Below, piece by piece: positions 7,161 through 15,269 of a stretch of DNA of 64,000 nucleotides. Origin of the DNA: Micromonospora inositola (GTDB lineage Bacteria > Actinomycetota > Actinomycetes > Mycobacteriales > Micromonosporaceae). Each line of letters opens with the position of its first letter. Within the stretch, counting starts at the first letter, position 1. The notes under the pieces were generated by a model that saw nothing but the letters and a program-made list of their open reading frames with translations, did not search any database and was not told where the DNA came from. The DNA lies in assembly GCF_900090285.1 (NCBI RefSeq), contig NZ_LT607754.1, positions 3,162,001-3,226,000 of the forward strand, in the 5' to 3' direction. A program made the translations under genes and the position numbers.

Positions 7161-7721
7161 GTGATCGACCTGGACGAGCGCAATCACCAGCCGGCGGAGT
7201 CGGGTACCATCACTTCTGACCGCCTCATGGCCAGACGGAAGATGACCCTGCGGCTCGTCGCTGCGTTCGTGGTCGGCGTTGTGCTTGGCGGTTTCGGTGT
7301 CAGCGAGCTGCGAGACTCGCGGGATCAGCGGGAGCGGAACGCTCTGGTCGCACTCGTGGCCTTACCTCAATCGGCCGACTTCGGAGGCTCGTCCGCCCAG
7401 GGATCGGTCCAACTGTCCGGGCAGTTGATGTTGATCAATGCCGGCCCCGCGCCGATCACGGTTCGGCGGGTTCAAGCAGAGAGGCCGGACGTCGTGGTAC
7501 GCAGCACGGGGCAACCCCGGCTGTTACCCCCTGGCGGCACCGGTCAGCTCCTGGTTGAGCTGCGGTTCGAGTGCTCGATCGCATTCCAGCCAGAGCCTTT
7601 GTCGCTACGGCTTTCGGTTGAGACCGATGACAAGCAAGTCAGAGAGGTCACCTACCCCGTCGCTCTCGTAGGAAGCGACTGGGAGCGCGATGCTCAGAGC
7701 ATGTGCGAGGCCCACGCATAG
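7161..7721 (+). CDS. Membrane-anchored protein of unknown function inside the element remnant
   Basis: 186 aa. A basic stretch MARRKMTLR precedes one hydrophobic segment (LVAAFVVGVVLGGFGV, about residues 31-46). The rest is predicted extracytoplasmic with alternating beta-strand character (SVQLSGQLMLINAGPAPITVRRV, LLPPGGTGQLLVELRFEC), like an immunoglobulin or CARDB fold. GGAG six bases before GTG 7161 supports the start; ATG 7227 is an alternative. Codon GC bias is slightly weaker than in neighbours, in line with acquired DNA. It is the only full gene between the two attachment cores. Confidence 0.6.
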   Translation: MIDLDERNHQPAESGTITSDRLMARRKMTLRLVAAFVVGVVLGGFGVSELRDSRDQRERNALVALVALPQSADFGGSSAQGSVQLSGQLMLINAGPAPITVRRVQAERPDVVVRSTGQPRLLPPGGTGQLLVELRFECSIAFQPEPLSLRLSVETDDKQVREVTYPVALVGSDWERDAQSMCEAHA

Positions 7722-7868
7722 CCACGGCGGGCTGACGCGTAACAGAACAATGCCAAGCGCTGAAGCGGATCTCCTCGTCGGGCAGTCGTAGACCGTCCCG
7801 GGAGGCTGGTAGCCCTTGTGGTGCCCGGCGAGGTGATCCGCGGCGGCATCTCTGAGGAGGGTCGGGGT

Positions 7869-7885
7869 TCGGGGCGGAGCCCCGA
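7869..7885. other. Short G/C hairpin in the remnant
   Basis: tcggggc and gccccga flank a 3-nt loop. It lies in the 172-bp gap between the cargo gene and the integrase fragment, may act as a weak terminator, and could also mark a deletion joint. Confidence 0.3.
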
Positions 7886-7893
7886 GGTCTTCG

Positions 7894-8271
7894 GTGCCCG
7901 TGTCGGCGCAGACCCTCGCACTCTTCCGCGCCCATCGCCGGCAGCAAACCGCGGACCGACTGGCGGCGGGGGAGCGGTGGCAGGATCGCGGCCTGGTCTT
8001 CCCGTCCAAGGTCGGGACGCCGAGGGACCCGGACCACATCGACCGGACCTGGCACAAGATCCGGGCTGCGGCCGACCTCGACTGGCTGCGCCTGCACGAC
8101 CTGCGTCATGCCTGCGCCACGTTCCTGCTCGTCTCAGGAGCGTCGCCACGAACGGTGATGAAGGTGCTCGGGCACAGCCAGATCGGGTTGACGATGAACA
8201 CGTACGCCCACGTCCTGCCGGATATCGAGCGGGCCGCCGTGGACGAGGCCGCGAAGCACCTCTTCGGGTGA
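7894..8271 (+). pseudogene. Tyrosine integrase, C-terminal fragment
   Basis: 125 aa remain of a family usually near 380-400 aa. The fragment shows HDLRHACATFLLVSGASPRTV (catalytic Arg II in HxLR), VLGHSQIGLTMNTYAHV (His and the nucleophile Tyr) and a helical tail. The first catalytic Arg region, the core-binding domain and the N-terminal arm-binding domain are absent, so it cannot recombine alone. A GTG at 7894 or 7900 could start a short product, but nothing supports its translation. The gene ends 80 bp from tRNA-Arg, where integrases of tRNA-targeting elements normally sit. Confidence 0.8.
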
Positions 8272-8272
8272 C

Positions 8273-8296
8273 TTGGCTGTACGAATGGCTGTACGG
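8273..8296 (+). repeat. 24-bp direct repeat, probable integrase arm-binding site (right)
   Basis: Partner of 7078-7101 with one difference (8284 A for G). It starts two bases after the integrase stop and lies 55 bp before the attachment core at 8351. Confidence 0.55.
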
Positions 8297-8350
8297 GGGC
8301 CGTGGTGATCGTCCGAACCGGGTGCGGGAAGCCGCTGAGCTGCGGTGACG

Positions 8351-8396
8351 GTGGTGCGCCCGGCAGGATTCGAACCTGCGGCCTTGGGATTAGAAG
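8351..8396. repeat. Attachment-site core inside tRNA-Arg (attL-like), 46 bp
   Basis: Second copy of the 46-bp core found at 6947-6992. Insertion here kept the tRNA gene intact at this end. Confidence 0.8.
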
Positions 8397-8427
8397 TCCC
8401 CTGCTCTATCCGCTGAGCTACGGGCGC
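8352..8427 (-). tRNA. tRNA-Arg (anticodon TCT)
   Basis: The minus strand folds as a complete tRNA: acceptor GCGCCCG/CGGGCGC (7 of 7 pairs), D-arm GCTCAGCGGATAGAGC, anticodon loop CTTCTAA giving TCT, T-arm GCAGG TTCGAAT CCTGC, discriminator A and an encoded CCA (8354-8352). It reads AGA/AGG codons, rare in this genome. The gene served as insertion site for the element to its left. Confidence 0.97.
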
Positions 8428-8536
8428 GCGCGTGGGTGTCGCGCCAAGAGGGTACCGCCGCGTCCCGGGTGCGCGGGGGAACGGGTGGTCGCGGCCGCGT
8501 CGCCGATCAGCGTCGCACGGCACGCCCCTCGGCGGC

Positions 8537-8553
8537 ACCCGGGTTACCCGGGT
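8537..8553. promoter_or_regulatory. Tandem acccgggt palindromes
   Basis: Two copies of the self-complementary octamer acccgggt are separated by one T, forming a larger palindrome about 40 bp upstream of the GTG at 8594. Its place beside a -10 hexamer suggests an operator; this is inference. Confidence 0.3.
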
Positions 8554-8580
8554 CGGCAGACGGGCGGGTGCCCATGTCCG

Positions 8581-8586
8581 TACCCT
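8581..8586 (+). promoter_or_regulatory. -10 hexamer TACCCT, leaderless start
   Basis: TACCCT ends 7 nt before GTG 8594; no Shine-Dalgarno is present. Confidence 0.5.
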
Positions 8587-8593
8587 CGGCGTC

Positions 8594-9319
8594 GTGCTGC
8601 TCGACCCGGAAACCGAGAACGACATCGCCTCCGAGCTGTGCAAGCTCCTCGGCCGCGCCATCCTGCCCGTCGGGCAGCTCGACGTGCCCGGTGGCGCCGG
8701 CCGCGGCTTCGGCACGGCGTTCTTTTTCCAGGAGGGCGGCGGGCAGGCGGTGCGCGAGTACCTGTTGACCGCGGACGCGGTCACCCGCGCGCCGTACGGG
8801 GAGATCGGTCTGCGGCCGAGCGTGACCGAACCGCCGGGCGCGGCGTCCGACGGGATCGTCCTGTCGGATTTCGCCGCGCGGTGGATCCACCCGCCGGCGG
8901 TCGGGGCCGCCGCGATGCCCACCGAGGGCCTGCATGAGCACGCCGAGGGCGAGGGCTGGCGGTGGCGGACGCAGCCGGTGACCGACGAGGCGGCCGCGTC
9001 CGCGGACGCCGTCGCCCGGATCCCGACGGAACCCGGGTCGGCGTTCGTGCTCGCGCTCGGCGTCGCCGCGGACGGGTCACGGCCGTTGGAGGCGGTGATC
9101 GAGCGGCTGGTCCGCGACGGTGACGACATCCGCGTCACCACGGAGCTGCCCGACGGGCACGTGGGCGCGCCGGTCTTCGGCGTCGAGGCCACCGCGGGCG
9201 GTGACCTCGCGGTGCACTGTCTGGGTCTGGTGCTGCCCCCCGAGGGCGGCGGCCACCGGATCGCGACCTTCGACCGGATCCGGGCGGCGCTCGCGGCGGC
9301 GACGCCGGGGGAGGACTGA
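8594..9319 (+). CDS. Trypsin-like peptidase homologue that has lost its catalytic residues
   Basis: 241 aa. The opening VLLDPETENDIASELCKLL and the motif GFGTAFFFQEGGG...REYLLTADAVT follow the layout of bacterial trypsin-like proteins, where GTGFFF...YLLTNKHVV carries the catalytic His. Here TADAV replaces TNKHV. The later WIHPPAVGAAAMP occupies the place of the HPDPxxDLA acid motif, and DGHVGAPVFG that of the GxSGSPVF nucleophile motif; Asp and Ser are also absent. It is therefore likely a non-catalytic relative used for binding. The domain assignment is my alignment by eye. The start is set by the TACCCT box. It runs tail to tail with the lipase gene, 3 bp apart. Confidence 0.55.
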   Translation: MLLDPETENDIASELCKLLGRAILPVGQLDVPGGAGRGFGTAFFFQEGGGQAVREYLLTADAVTRAPYGEIGLRPSVTEPPGAASDGIVLSDFAARWIHPPAVGAAAMPTEGLHEHAEGEGWRWRTQPVTDEAAASADAVARIPTEPGSAFVLALGVAADGSRPLEAVIERLVRDGDDIRVTTELPDGHVGAPVFGVEATAGGDLAVHCLGLVLPPEGGGHRIATFDRIRAALAAATPGED

Positions 9320-9322
9320 GGG

Positions 9323-10351
9323 TCAGCCTTCGGCGGTCGCGCCGGCCCGGTCGTCGGCCGGCCGCCGGGCCGCCGGCGGCCCGGCCGGCGCCGGCTCGGT
9401 GGGGCCGGCGCCGAGGAAGGCCTCCGCCCACCGCCCGGCCTCGGTGAAGACCTGTTCCCGTACGGCGGGGCTGGAGAGCGTCAGGTCGTGCAGCCCGCCG
9501 TCGAAGCGAGCGAGGGTGACGTGCCGGCCGAGCCGGGGCGCCCAGCGGACCATGTGCTCCACGTCGAGCACGGCGTCGGCGAGGGTGGCCGAGTCGTGCC
9601 ACTTGTTGCCCCGGAAGCTCCGGGTCGAGCAGGCCAGCAGCACCGGCACCGGGATGTCCAGCCCGGCGCGTAGCTGGCGCTGAGCGGTACGGATGGCGTT
9701 GATCCACCCGGCTCGGACAGGGAACCCGGCGAGCGGCTTCCAGGCCAGGTCGTAGCGCCACTCACCCCGGTGGTCGGCGTGCAGGCTCTCGCCGTACACG
9801 GTGCCGAGCCCGAAGGGGAGGACGCGGTGCGGCGCCCGGCGGCCCAGCCGGGAGACGGCGGCCGCGAGGGGTCGACGGACCAGCCAGGGCGCGTTGATGT
9901 CGAAGAACGGGCTGTTCAGAAAGAGGCCGTCGACCAGGCCGGCCTCGCGGCGGGCGTGCGCCCAGAGCGAGATGATCAGTCCGCCGGTGGAGTGGCCCAT
10001 GGCGAGCAGGGTTTCGTGCCCCTCGTCGGCGCGGATGATCTTCGCGGCGGCGTCCAGTTCGGGGAAGTACTCGCTCAGGTCGTGGCAGAAGTTCGGGGTC
10101 TGGTGCGACAGCAGGCTGCGACCGTACTTCCGCAGGTCGAGGGCGTAGAAGTCCCAGCCGCGCTCGGCGAAGAAGTCGGCGACGTGGGTCTGGAAGAAGT
10201 AGTCGACGAAGCCATGCACGTACAGCACCGCCCGCCCGGTCGGGCGGTCGGCCCGGCGGCGGACCAGGGTCGCGACGACCGCTCCCTCGTCGTCGGTGCC
10301 CAGGTCGATCGTCTGCCGCTCGTACGGCGGTCCCAGCACGTCCGGTTCCAC
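9323..10351 (-). CDS. Alpha/beta hydrolase, monoacylglycerol-lipase-like
   Basis: 342 aa. VLYVHGFVDYFFQ is the oxyanion loop, MGHSTGG the nucleophile elbow (Ser121), LDLRKYGRSL a typical strand-turn, and DGGLHDLTLS carries the catalytic His near the end. A long insertion with FLNSPFFDINAPWLVRRP resembles the lid of lysophospholipase or monoglyceride lipase-like enzymes. A Pro/Ala-rich tail of about 30 residues is probably disordered. No signal peptide, so it is cytoplasmic. GTG 10351 lies 7 nt after a TACCGT box on the minus strand, supporting a leaderless start. Confidence 0.8.
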   Translation of the reverse strand: MEPDVLGPPYERQTIDLGTDDEGAVVATLVRRRADRPTGRAVLYVHGFVDYFFQTHVADFFAERGWDFYALDLRKYGRSLLSHQTPNFCHDLSEYFPELDAAAKIIRADEGHETLLAMGHSTGGLIISLWAHARREAGLVDGLFLNSPFFDINAPWLVRRPLAAAVSRLGRRAPHRVLPFGLGTVYGESLHADHRGEWRYDLAWKPLAGFPVRAGWINAIRTAQRQLRAGLDIPVPVLLACSTRSFRGNKWHDSATLADAVLDVEHMVRWAPRLGRHVTLARFDGGLHDLTLSSPAVREQVFTEAGRWAEAFLGAGPTEPAPAGPPAARRPADDRAGATAEG

Positions 10352-10358
10352 GACCGTG

Positions 10359-10364
10359 ACGGTA
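10359..10364 (-). promoter_or_regulatory. -10 hexamer TACCGT, leaderless start
   Basis: On the minus strand TACCGT ends 7 nt before GTG 10351. Confidence 0.5.
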
Positions 10365-10389
10365 CGCCGCGAAGCTACCCGGCGGTAGC

Positions 10390-10424
10390 CCCCGCCCCGT
10401 CCGCGCCGGGCGGACGGGGCGGGG
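10390..10424 (-). terminator. 15-bp GC hairpin terminator
   Basis: Arms 10390-10404 and 10410-10424 are perfect complements (ccccgccccgtccg core) with a 5-nt loop, 6 bp past the stop of the leftward HPF-like gene. Confidence 0.75.
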
Positions 10425-10430
10425 TCGGCC

Positions 10431-10865
10431 TCAGACGGTCTCCGCGTCGGCCCGGGCCGGGTCGGCGGCGGGCAGCTCGTCCCGCTCCCCGGCCTGGTCG
10501 GTGTCGGGCCGGCCGTTGTCCCGCAGGTGCTTGTTGTGCCGGGGCTCCTGTCGGGTCTTGGCGTCGTTGAGCCGCCGGCGCAGGTCGTCGCGGACGTCGT
10601 TGAGCGCGGCGTGCAGGTCCTCCTCGCTGGAGGTGGTGACGATCTTCTGCCGGCCGGCGACCCAGCACTCCAGCGTGACCTTCTGCCCCCGGGCCTCGCG
10701 GTCCTTGACCGACACCTCCAGCTCGGTGGCGTCGGCGTGGAACCCGGCCAGCCGGGCGTCCAGGGTCGCGAACTGCTCGGCGATCCAGTTCCGGTCCCCC
10801 TGGGAGAACCCGGCGCCGACGCGCAGGCACCCGGCCACGGTCGCGGGGTTCGCCACGGCGCTCAT
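10431..10865 (-). CDS. HPF/RaiA-type ribosome-associated protein
   Basis: 144 aa. Residues about 20-105 match the ribosome hibernation or RaiA fold: ELEVSVKDREARGQKVTLECWVAGRQKIVTTSSEEDLHAALNDVRDDLRRRLNDAK. The C-terminal dimerisation domain of long HPF is missing; the tail is charged and disordered. Such short forms bind the small ribosomal subunit in stress or stationary phase, but this one is more divergent than the main HPF and may be a paralogue. GAGGTGAGG lies before ATG 10865. It has its own strong terminator and stands alone. Confidence 0.65.
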   Translation of the reverse strand: MSAVANPATVAGCLRVGAGFSQGDRNWIAEQFATLDARLAGFHADATELEVSVKDREARGQKVTLECWVAGRQKIVTTSSEEDLHAALNDVRDDLRRRLNDAKTRQEPRHNKHLRDNGRPDTDQAGERDELPAADPARADAETV

Positions 10866-11085
10866 CGCCGGACCTCACCCTCGGCGCGGACGGAACCGGT
10901 CGTACGGAGTGAGCAGAGGATCATCTCGCTGGCCTTTCTCTCGGTTGATCAAATCCATACCGAGTCGGCCTCCGTCCGGAACCGCCCCGCCCCCGGCGGC
11001 CCGTCCGGTGATTCCGATCATGCTGCGGCCCAGGTCGGCGCCCCAGGGCCGGTCGGCCCTAGCAGACCGGACCTTGATCAGGCCG

Positions 11086-11094
11086 TTGTCCACA
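11086..11094 (+). promoter_or_regulatory. DnaA-box-like TTGTCCACA
   Basis: A perfect match to the high-GC actinobacterial DnaA box TTGTCCACA. A second copy with one change, TCGTCCACA, is at 11105-11113. Two boxes 19 bp apart upstream of a single-stranded DNA-binding protein gene could link its expression to DnaA, but 9-mers also occur by chance. Confidence 0.4.
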
Positions 11095-11163
11095 GCCGGC
11101 CGCGTCGTCCACAGGCCGCGCCGGTCGGGGTGCCGGTGGCGCGTCCGGTGGCCGAGGCTCGGC

Positions 11164-11179
11164 GTCGAGTCGACTCGAC
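11164..11179. promoter_or_regulatory. 16-bp perfect palindrome GTCGAGTCGACTCGAC
   Basis: A self-complementary 16-mer 32 bp before the SSB paralogue start. It differs from the actinobacterial LexA box. A dimeric repressor site is the simplest reading. Confidence 0.4.
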
Positions 11180-11211
11180 ACGGCAAGCCCGAATCTCCCC
11201 CTGGAGGGACG

Positions 11212-11994
11212 ATGTTCGATACGTACGTCACCATCGTCGGCAACGTGCTGACCGCGCCCGAGTGGCGCCGCACCACCCAGAGCAACACCCTGGTGGCCAA
11301 CTTCAAGGTCGCCTCGACCGCCCGCCGGCTCGACCGGGACAGCGGCCGCTGGGTCGACGGGAACAGCCTGCGGGTCCGGGTCAACTGCTGGCGGAAGCTG
11401 GCCGAGGGGGTGGCCGCCTCGGTGATGGTCGGCGACCCGGTGGTCGTCGTCGGCCGCCTCTACACCCGCGACTGGACCGACGACGCCGGCAACCACCGCA
11501 CCCTCTACGAGCTGGAGGCCGTCGCGGTCGGGCACGACCTGTCCCGCGGCCGGTGCCGGTTCCTGCGCAACCGGCCCGGCATGACCACCAGCACGGTCGA
11601 GGACGCGGAGGCGGAGCGCCGGGTGCACGGCGAGGCCACCGAGCCGGTGCCGCCCGCGCAGGTGCCCGCCTCGCTCGACGACCGGCCGTCCGACGACGAG
11701 TTCGAGCTGCCCGAGTTCACCGCCCCGCAGGCCGCGCACGACCTGCCCGACCCGGACCTCGACGGTCCGTCGGGCGGCGAGTTCGGCGCGGTGACCCGCC
11801 CCTTCGCCGACCGGGCCGACGGCGCCGGTGACGACGACGAGGACGAGGACGAGGACGGCGACGAGCTGGCCGCCGATCCCGGTGACGCCGGGACCCCCGA
11901 CGAGCTGGACCCGGTCGTGGACGACAGCGCCACCGGCGTCACCCCGACCGGTCGGAGCCGGCGGGGCCGGGGGCGGACGCCGGTGCCCGCCTGA
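11212..11994 (+). CDS. Single-stranded DNA-binding protein paralogue with long acidic tail
   Basis: 260 aa. Residues 1-120 form an OB fold of the SSB family: [70 protein letters not shown]. The remaining half is an acidic low-complexity region including a [12 protein letters not shown] run and ends in [10 protein letters not shown]. It lacks the acidic DDxIPF tip that recruits partner proteins to the main SSB, so it is a second, specialised SSB (SsbB-like), perhaps for competence or sporulation-type segregation in this group; that role is inference. GGAGGGAC precedes ATG 11212. Confidence 0.8.
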   Translation: MFDTYVTIVGNVLTAPEWRRTTQSNTLVANFKVASTARRLDRDSGRWVDGNSLRVRVNCWRKLAEGVAASVMVGDPVVVVGRLYTRDWTDDAGNHRTLYELEAVAVGHDLSRGRCRFLRNRPGMTTSTVEDAEAERRVHGEATEPVPPAQVPASLDDRPSDDEFELPEFTAPQAAHDLPDPDLDGPSGGEFGAVTRPFADRADGAGDDDEDEDEDGDELAADPGDAGTPDELDPVVDDSATGVTPTGRSRRGRGRTPVPA

Positions 11995-12001
11995 ACCCTG
12001 G

Positions 12002-12058
12002 AGTCGTACACGGGGGAGCGGGGTGGCGACGCGAGAGTGGTCACCCCGCCGTACGACT
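12002..12058 (+). terminator. Nested hairpin between ssb paralogue and cobD
   Basis: An outer pair agtcgtac/gtacgact (12002-12009 with 12051-12058) encloses an inner pair gcggggtg/caccccgc (12018-12025 with 12042-12049). It follows the ssb stop by 7 bp and precedes cobD, so it is probably a terminator; a TAGGCT box overlaps its 3' end. I see no cobalamin riboswitch signature in it. Confidence 0.5.
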
Positions 12059-12084
12059 AGGCTGGCCGGCCGGAGGTGGTGCGG

Positions 12085-13095
12085 GTGCGGCAGGCGACCG
12101 CGACGGCGAACTCGGCAGGGCTGGTGGTGGGCTACGCCCTGGACTCGCTCCTCGGCGACCCCCGCCGCTGGCACCCGGTGGCCGGCTTCGGCCGGGCGGC
12201 CGGCGCGCTGGAGCAGCGACTCTACCGGCCGGACCGGGCGGCCGGGGCGGCCCTCACCACGCTGGCCGTGGGCGCCCCGGTGCTGCTCGGCGTCGCCGCC
12301 ACCCTCGCCACCCGGCGGCACCCGGTGGCCCGGGCGGCGCTGGTGGCCGCCGGCACCTGGACCGTCCTGGGCGGCCGCACCCTACGGCACGAGTCGCGGG
12401 TGATGGGCCGGGCGTTGCGGCGGGGCGACCTGCCCGCCGCCCGCCGCCGGCTCGGCCACCTCTGCGGTCGGGACCCGTCCGCGCTGGACGAGCCGGAACT
12501 GGCCCGGGCCACCGTCGAATCGGTCGCCGAGAACACCTCCGACGCGGTCGTCGCGCCGCTGGTCTGGGGCGCGGTCGCCGGGCTGCCCGGCCTGCTCGGC
12601 TACCGCGCGGCGAACACGCTCGACGCCATGGTGGGGCACCGCTCGCCCCGCTACGCCCGGTTCGGCACCCCGGCCGCCCGCCTGGACGACCTGCTGAACC
12701 TGGTACCCGCCCGGCTGACCGGGCTGCTCACCATCGCCGTCGCGCCGACCGCGCACGGCGACCGTGGCCGGGCCTGGCACGTCTGGCGGCGGGACCGCAA
12801 CGACCATCCGAGCCCGAACGCCGGCCAGTGCGAGGCGGCCATGGCCGGCGCGCTCGGCGTCCGGCTGGGCGGGCGCAACGTCTACTTCGGTCGGTCCGAG
12901 GTGCGCCCGTACCTCGGCGACGGCCCCCGTCCCGAGGCGCGGCACCTCAAGCGGGCCGCCCGGATCTCCGGCGCGGTCGGGCTGGCCGCCCTCGGGATCG
13001 CGGCGGTGTATCCGCTCACGGTGGGGCGACTGGTGTCCGCCGTCGGCCGGCATGGGTTGCGGGCGCTGCGCCCGGCACGGGGGAGCGGGCGGTGA
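12085..13095 (+). CDS. cobD: Adenosylcobinamide-phosphate synthase CobD/CbiB
   Basis: 336 aa integral membrane protein that attaches aminopropanol (or its phosphate) to the adenosylcobyric acid side chain. Family hallmarks are [21 protein letters not shown] near the N-terminus, [43 protein letters not shown], and the C-terminal [26 protein letters not shown]. Four to five hydrophobic segments are visible. GGAGG at 12072-12076 supports GTG 12085 over GTG 12076. The stop overlaps the cobQ start (GTGA), so the two form an operon. Confidence 0.93.
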   Translation: MRQATATANSAGLVVGYALDSLLGDPRRWHPVAGFGRAAGALEQRLYRPDRAAGAALTTLAVGAPVLLGVAATLATRRHPVARAALVAAGTWTVLGGRTLRHESRVMGRALRRGDLPAARRRLGHLCGRDPSALDEPELARATVESVAENTSDAVVAPLVWGAVAGLPGLLGYRAANTLDAMVGHRSPRYARFGTPAARLDDLLNLVPARLTGLLTIAVAPTAHGDRGRAWHVWRRDRNDHPSPNAGQCEAAMAGALGVRLGGRNVYFGRSEVRPYLGDGPRPEARHLKRAARISGAVGLAALGIAAVYPLTVGRLVSAVGRHGLRALRPARGSGR

Positions 13096-14633
13096 GCGGC
13101 GGACTGTTGGTCGCCGGGACCACCTCGGACGCCGGCAAGAGCGTGCTCACCGCCGGCATCTGTCGATGGCTGCACCGGCAGGGCGTAAAGGTCGCGCCGT
13201 TCAAGGCGCAGAACATGTCCAACAACTCGGCGGTGGTGGTCGGCCCGGACGGGCGCGGCGGCGAGATCGGCCGCGCCCAGGCGATGCAGGCGGCCGCCTG
13301 CGGGCTGGCCCCGGACCTGCGCTTCAACCCGGTGCTGCTCAAGCCCGGCAGCGACCACGCCAGCCAGGTGGTGCTGCTCGGCGAGGCCGTCGACACGGTC
13401 ACCGCCGGCAACTACCGCGAACTGCGTCCGCGGCTCGCCGGGACCGCCTTCGCCGCTCTCGCCGAGCTGCGGGCGGCGTACGACGTGGTGATCTGCGAGG
13501 GAGCCGGCAGCCCGGCGGAGATCAACCTGCGAGCCGGCGACTACGTCAACATGGGGCTCGCCCGGCACGCCGGGCTGCCCACGATCGTGGTCGGCGACAT
13601 CGACCGGGGTGGCGTCTTCGCCTCGATGTTCGGCACGGTCGCCCTGCTCGACCCGGCCGACCAGGCACTGATCGCCGGCTTCGTGATCAACAAGTTCCGC
13701 GGCGACCTCGGACTGCTCCAGCCCGGGTTGGACATGCTGCACCAGGTCACCGGCCGGCCGACGTACGGGGTGCTCCCCTGGGAGCTGGACCTCTGGCTGG
13801 ACGCCGAGGACTCGCTCGCCTACGGCCGGGTGCTCGGTCGCCCGGGTGCCCCGTACGGCACCGACTGGCTGGACGTCGCCGTGGTCCGGCTGCCCCGGAT
13901 CAGCAACGCCACCGACGTCGAGGCGCTCGCCACCGAGCCCGGCGTCCGGGTCCGGCTGACCGTCGAGCCCGCCGAGCTGGCCGCAGCCGACCTGGTCGTG
14001 CTCCCCGGCTCCAAGTCCACCGTGGCCGACCTGGCCTGGCTGCGCGAGACCGGGCTGGCCGACGCGGTGCTTGCGCACGTCGCCGCCGGCAAGCCGCTGC
14101 TCGGCATCTGCGGCGGCTTCCAGATGCTCGCCCGGGCCATCCACGATCCGGTGGAAAGCCGCCAGGGCAGCATCCCCGGGCTGGGCCTGCTGCCCATCGA
14201 GGTCACCTTCGACCCGCGCAAGACCGTCCGCCAGTCCACCGGCACCGCCGCCGGCGGCGTCCCGGTCCGTGGCTACGAGATCCACCACGGGTACGTCTCC
14301 ACCACCACGCCGGCCCTGCCCCCGCTGCTCCGGCACGCCGACGGCAGCGGCGAGGGCGCACTCCTCGGCGCGGTGCACGGCACCCACTGGCACGGGGCCT
14401 TCGAGTCCGACGGGTTCCGCCGCCGGTTCCTCACCGAGGCGGCCCGGCTCGCCGGGCGGACCGGCTTCCGGGTCGCCCCGGACACCGCGTTCGCCGCCGC
14501 CCGGGAACGGACCCTGGACCTGCTCGGCGACCTCGTCGAGGAGCACCTGGACACGGCCGCCCTCCGGCGCCTGATCGAGTCCGGCCCGCCCGCCGGCCTC
14601 CCCGTCATCCCGCCGGGCGCCCCACCCGCCTGA
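13092..14633 (+). CDS. cobQ: Cobyric acid synthase CobQ (glutamine-dependent)
   Basis: 513 aa. It amidates four carboxylates of adenosylcobyrinic acid a,c-diamide. The N-terminal ATP-binding domain begins [18 protein letters not shown] with [14 protein letters not shown] and [11 protein letters not shown]. The C-terminal class I glutamine amidotransferase domain has [13 protein letters not shown] with the nucleophile Cys340 and [16 protein letters not shown]. All expected catalytic parts are present. It is translationally coupled to cobD by a 4-bp overlap. Length is normal for the family. Confidence 0.95.
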   Translation: MSGGLLVAGTTSDAGKSVLTAGICRWLHRQGVKVAPFKAQNMSNNSAVVVGPDGRGGEIGRAQAMQAAACGLAPDLRFNPVLLKPGSDHASQVVLLGEAVDTVTAGNYRELRPRLAGTAFAALAELRAAYDVVICEGAGSPAEINLRAGDYVNMGLARHAGLPTIVVGDIDRGGVFASMFGTVALLDPADQALIAGFVINKFRGDLGLLQPGLDMLHQVTGRPTYGVLPWELDLWLDAEDSLAYGRVLGRPGAPYGTDWLDVAVVRLPRISNATDVEALATEPGVRVRLTVEPAELAAADLVVLPGSKSTVADLAWLRETGLADAVLAHVAAGKPLLGICGGFQMLARAIHDPVESRQGSIPGLGLLPIEVTFDPRKTVRQSTGTAAGGVPVRGYEIHHGYVSTTTPALPPLLRHADGSGEGALLGAVHGTHWHGAFESDGFRRRFLTEAARLAGRTGFRVAPDTAFAAARERTLDLLGDLVEEHLDTAALRRLIESGPPAGLPVIPPGAPPA

Positions 14634-14716
14634 CCACCCACTCTCGCCCCCGGCGACCCGGACCGCGGTTCCGGACGGCCTGGCACCGCAGCCAGCCGGA
14701 GGGTGTGGGCCGACGG

Positions 14717-15117
14717 TCAGTAGCGGACGTCGGCGAGGCGGTCGGACATCGGCAGTCCCGCCTCCCGCCACGCCTGTACGCCACCGATCATGTCCGTGGC
14801 CCGGCGCAGGCCGAGGGCCTGAAGGCTGGCCGCGGCGAGGCTGGAGCTGAAGCCCTCGCGGCAAACCACCACGATCTCCCGGTCGTAGCCGGTGGCCTCG
14901 GGAATCCGCCAGATGCTCGCCGGGTCGAGCCGCCACTCCAGCACCGTCCGGTCGATCACGATGCCCCGGGCAGTTCGCCCTGCTCGCGACGCTGCACCTC
15001 GGTACGCGTGTCGACCAGCAGCGAGCCCGCGCGGACCGCCTCGACGGTCTCGTGCGGGGTCAGCCGGTGAAGCCCGGCCCGGGCCTGTTCCAGCAGGGCG
15101 TCGACGCCCGGACTCAT
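14717..15117 (-). pseudogene. Rhodanese-like sulfurtransferase with a frameshift
   Basis: Two adjoining leftward frames join into one rhodanese domain of about 130 aa. The upstream part (MSPGVDALLEQARAGLHRLT...EAVRAGSLLVDTRTEVQRREQGELPGA) stops at TGA 14955-14957. The next frame continues IVIDRTVLEWRLD... with active-site loop VCREGFSSSLAAASL and GGVQAWREAGLPM. One missing base in the CCCGGGGC run near 14964-14970 accounts for the break. The catalytic Cys is intact. Either the gene is freshly inactivated or this is a homopolymer sequencing error. The start is GTG 15120 or ATG 15117. Confidence 0.75.
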
Positions 15118-15256
15118 CACGTCATGGAGCACCTCCCGATCATGCCGGCGGCGTCGCCGCTCCGCCCGGAGAACGGCCCCGCCGAGCCGCAGGATCCAGC
15201 GGACGGGGGACTTTCCCAACGTCGACCGACCCTGCCAACGTTCCTGGCCACCGCGC

Positions 15257-15262
15257 TAGCGT
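15257..15262 (+). promoter_or_regulatory. -10 hexamer TAGCGT, leaderless start
   Basis: TAGCGT ends 7 nt before GTG 15270; no Shine-Dalgarno is visible. Confidence 0.5.
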
Positions 15263-15269
15263 CGGGCGG

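Larger units (their letters stand above)
10866..11211. other. 346-bp intergenic region with DnaA-box-like motifs and a palindrome
   Basis: Lies between the leftward HPF-like gene and the rightward SSB paralogue. Apart from the motifs listed separately I see no coding pattern. Confidence 0.5.

Noticed and set aside
11995..12084. Cobalamin riboswitch upstream of cobD
   Set aside because: The nested hairpin there is only 57 nt and lacks a B12-box-like sequence and the multi-helix core.
12882..14936. A 684-codon minus-strand open frame opposite cobQ
   Set aside because: Shadow of cobQ; no start context and low-complexity composition.
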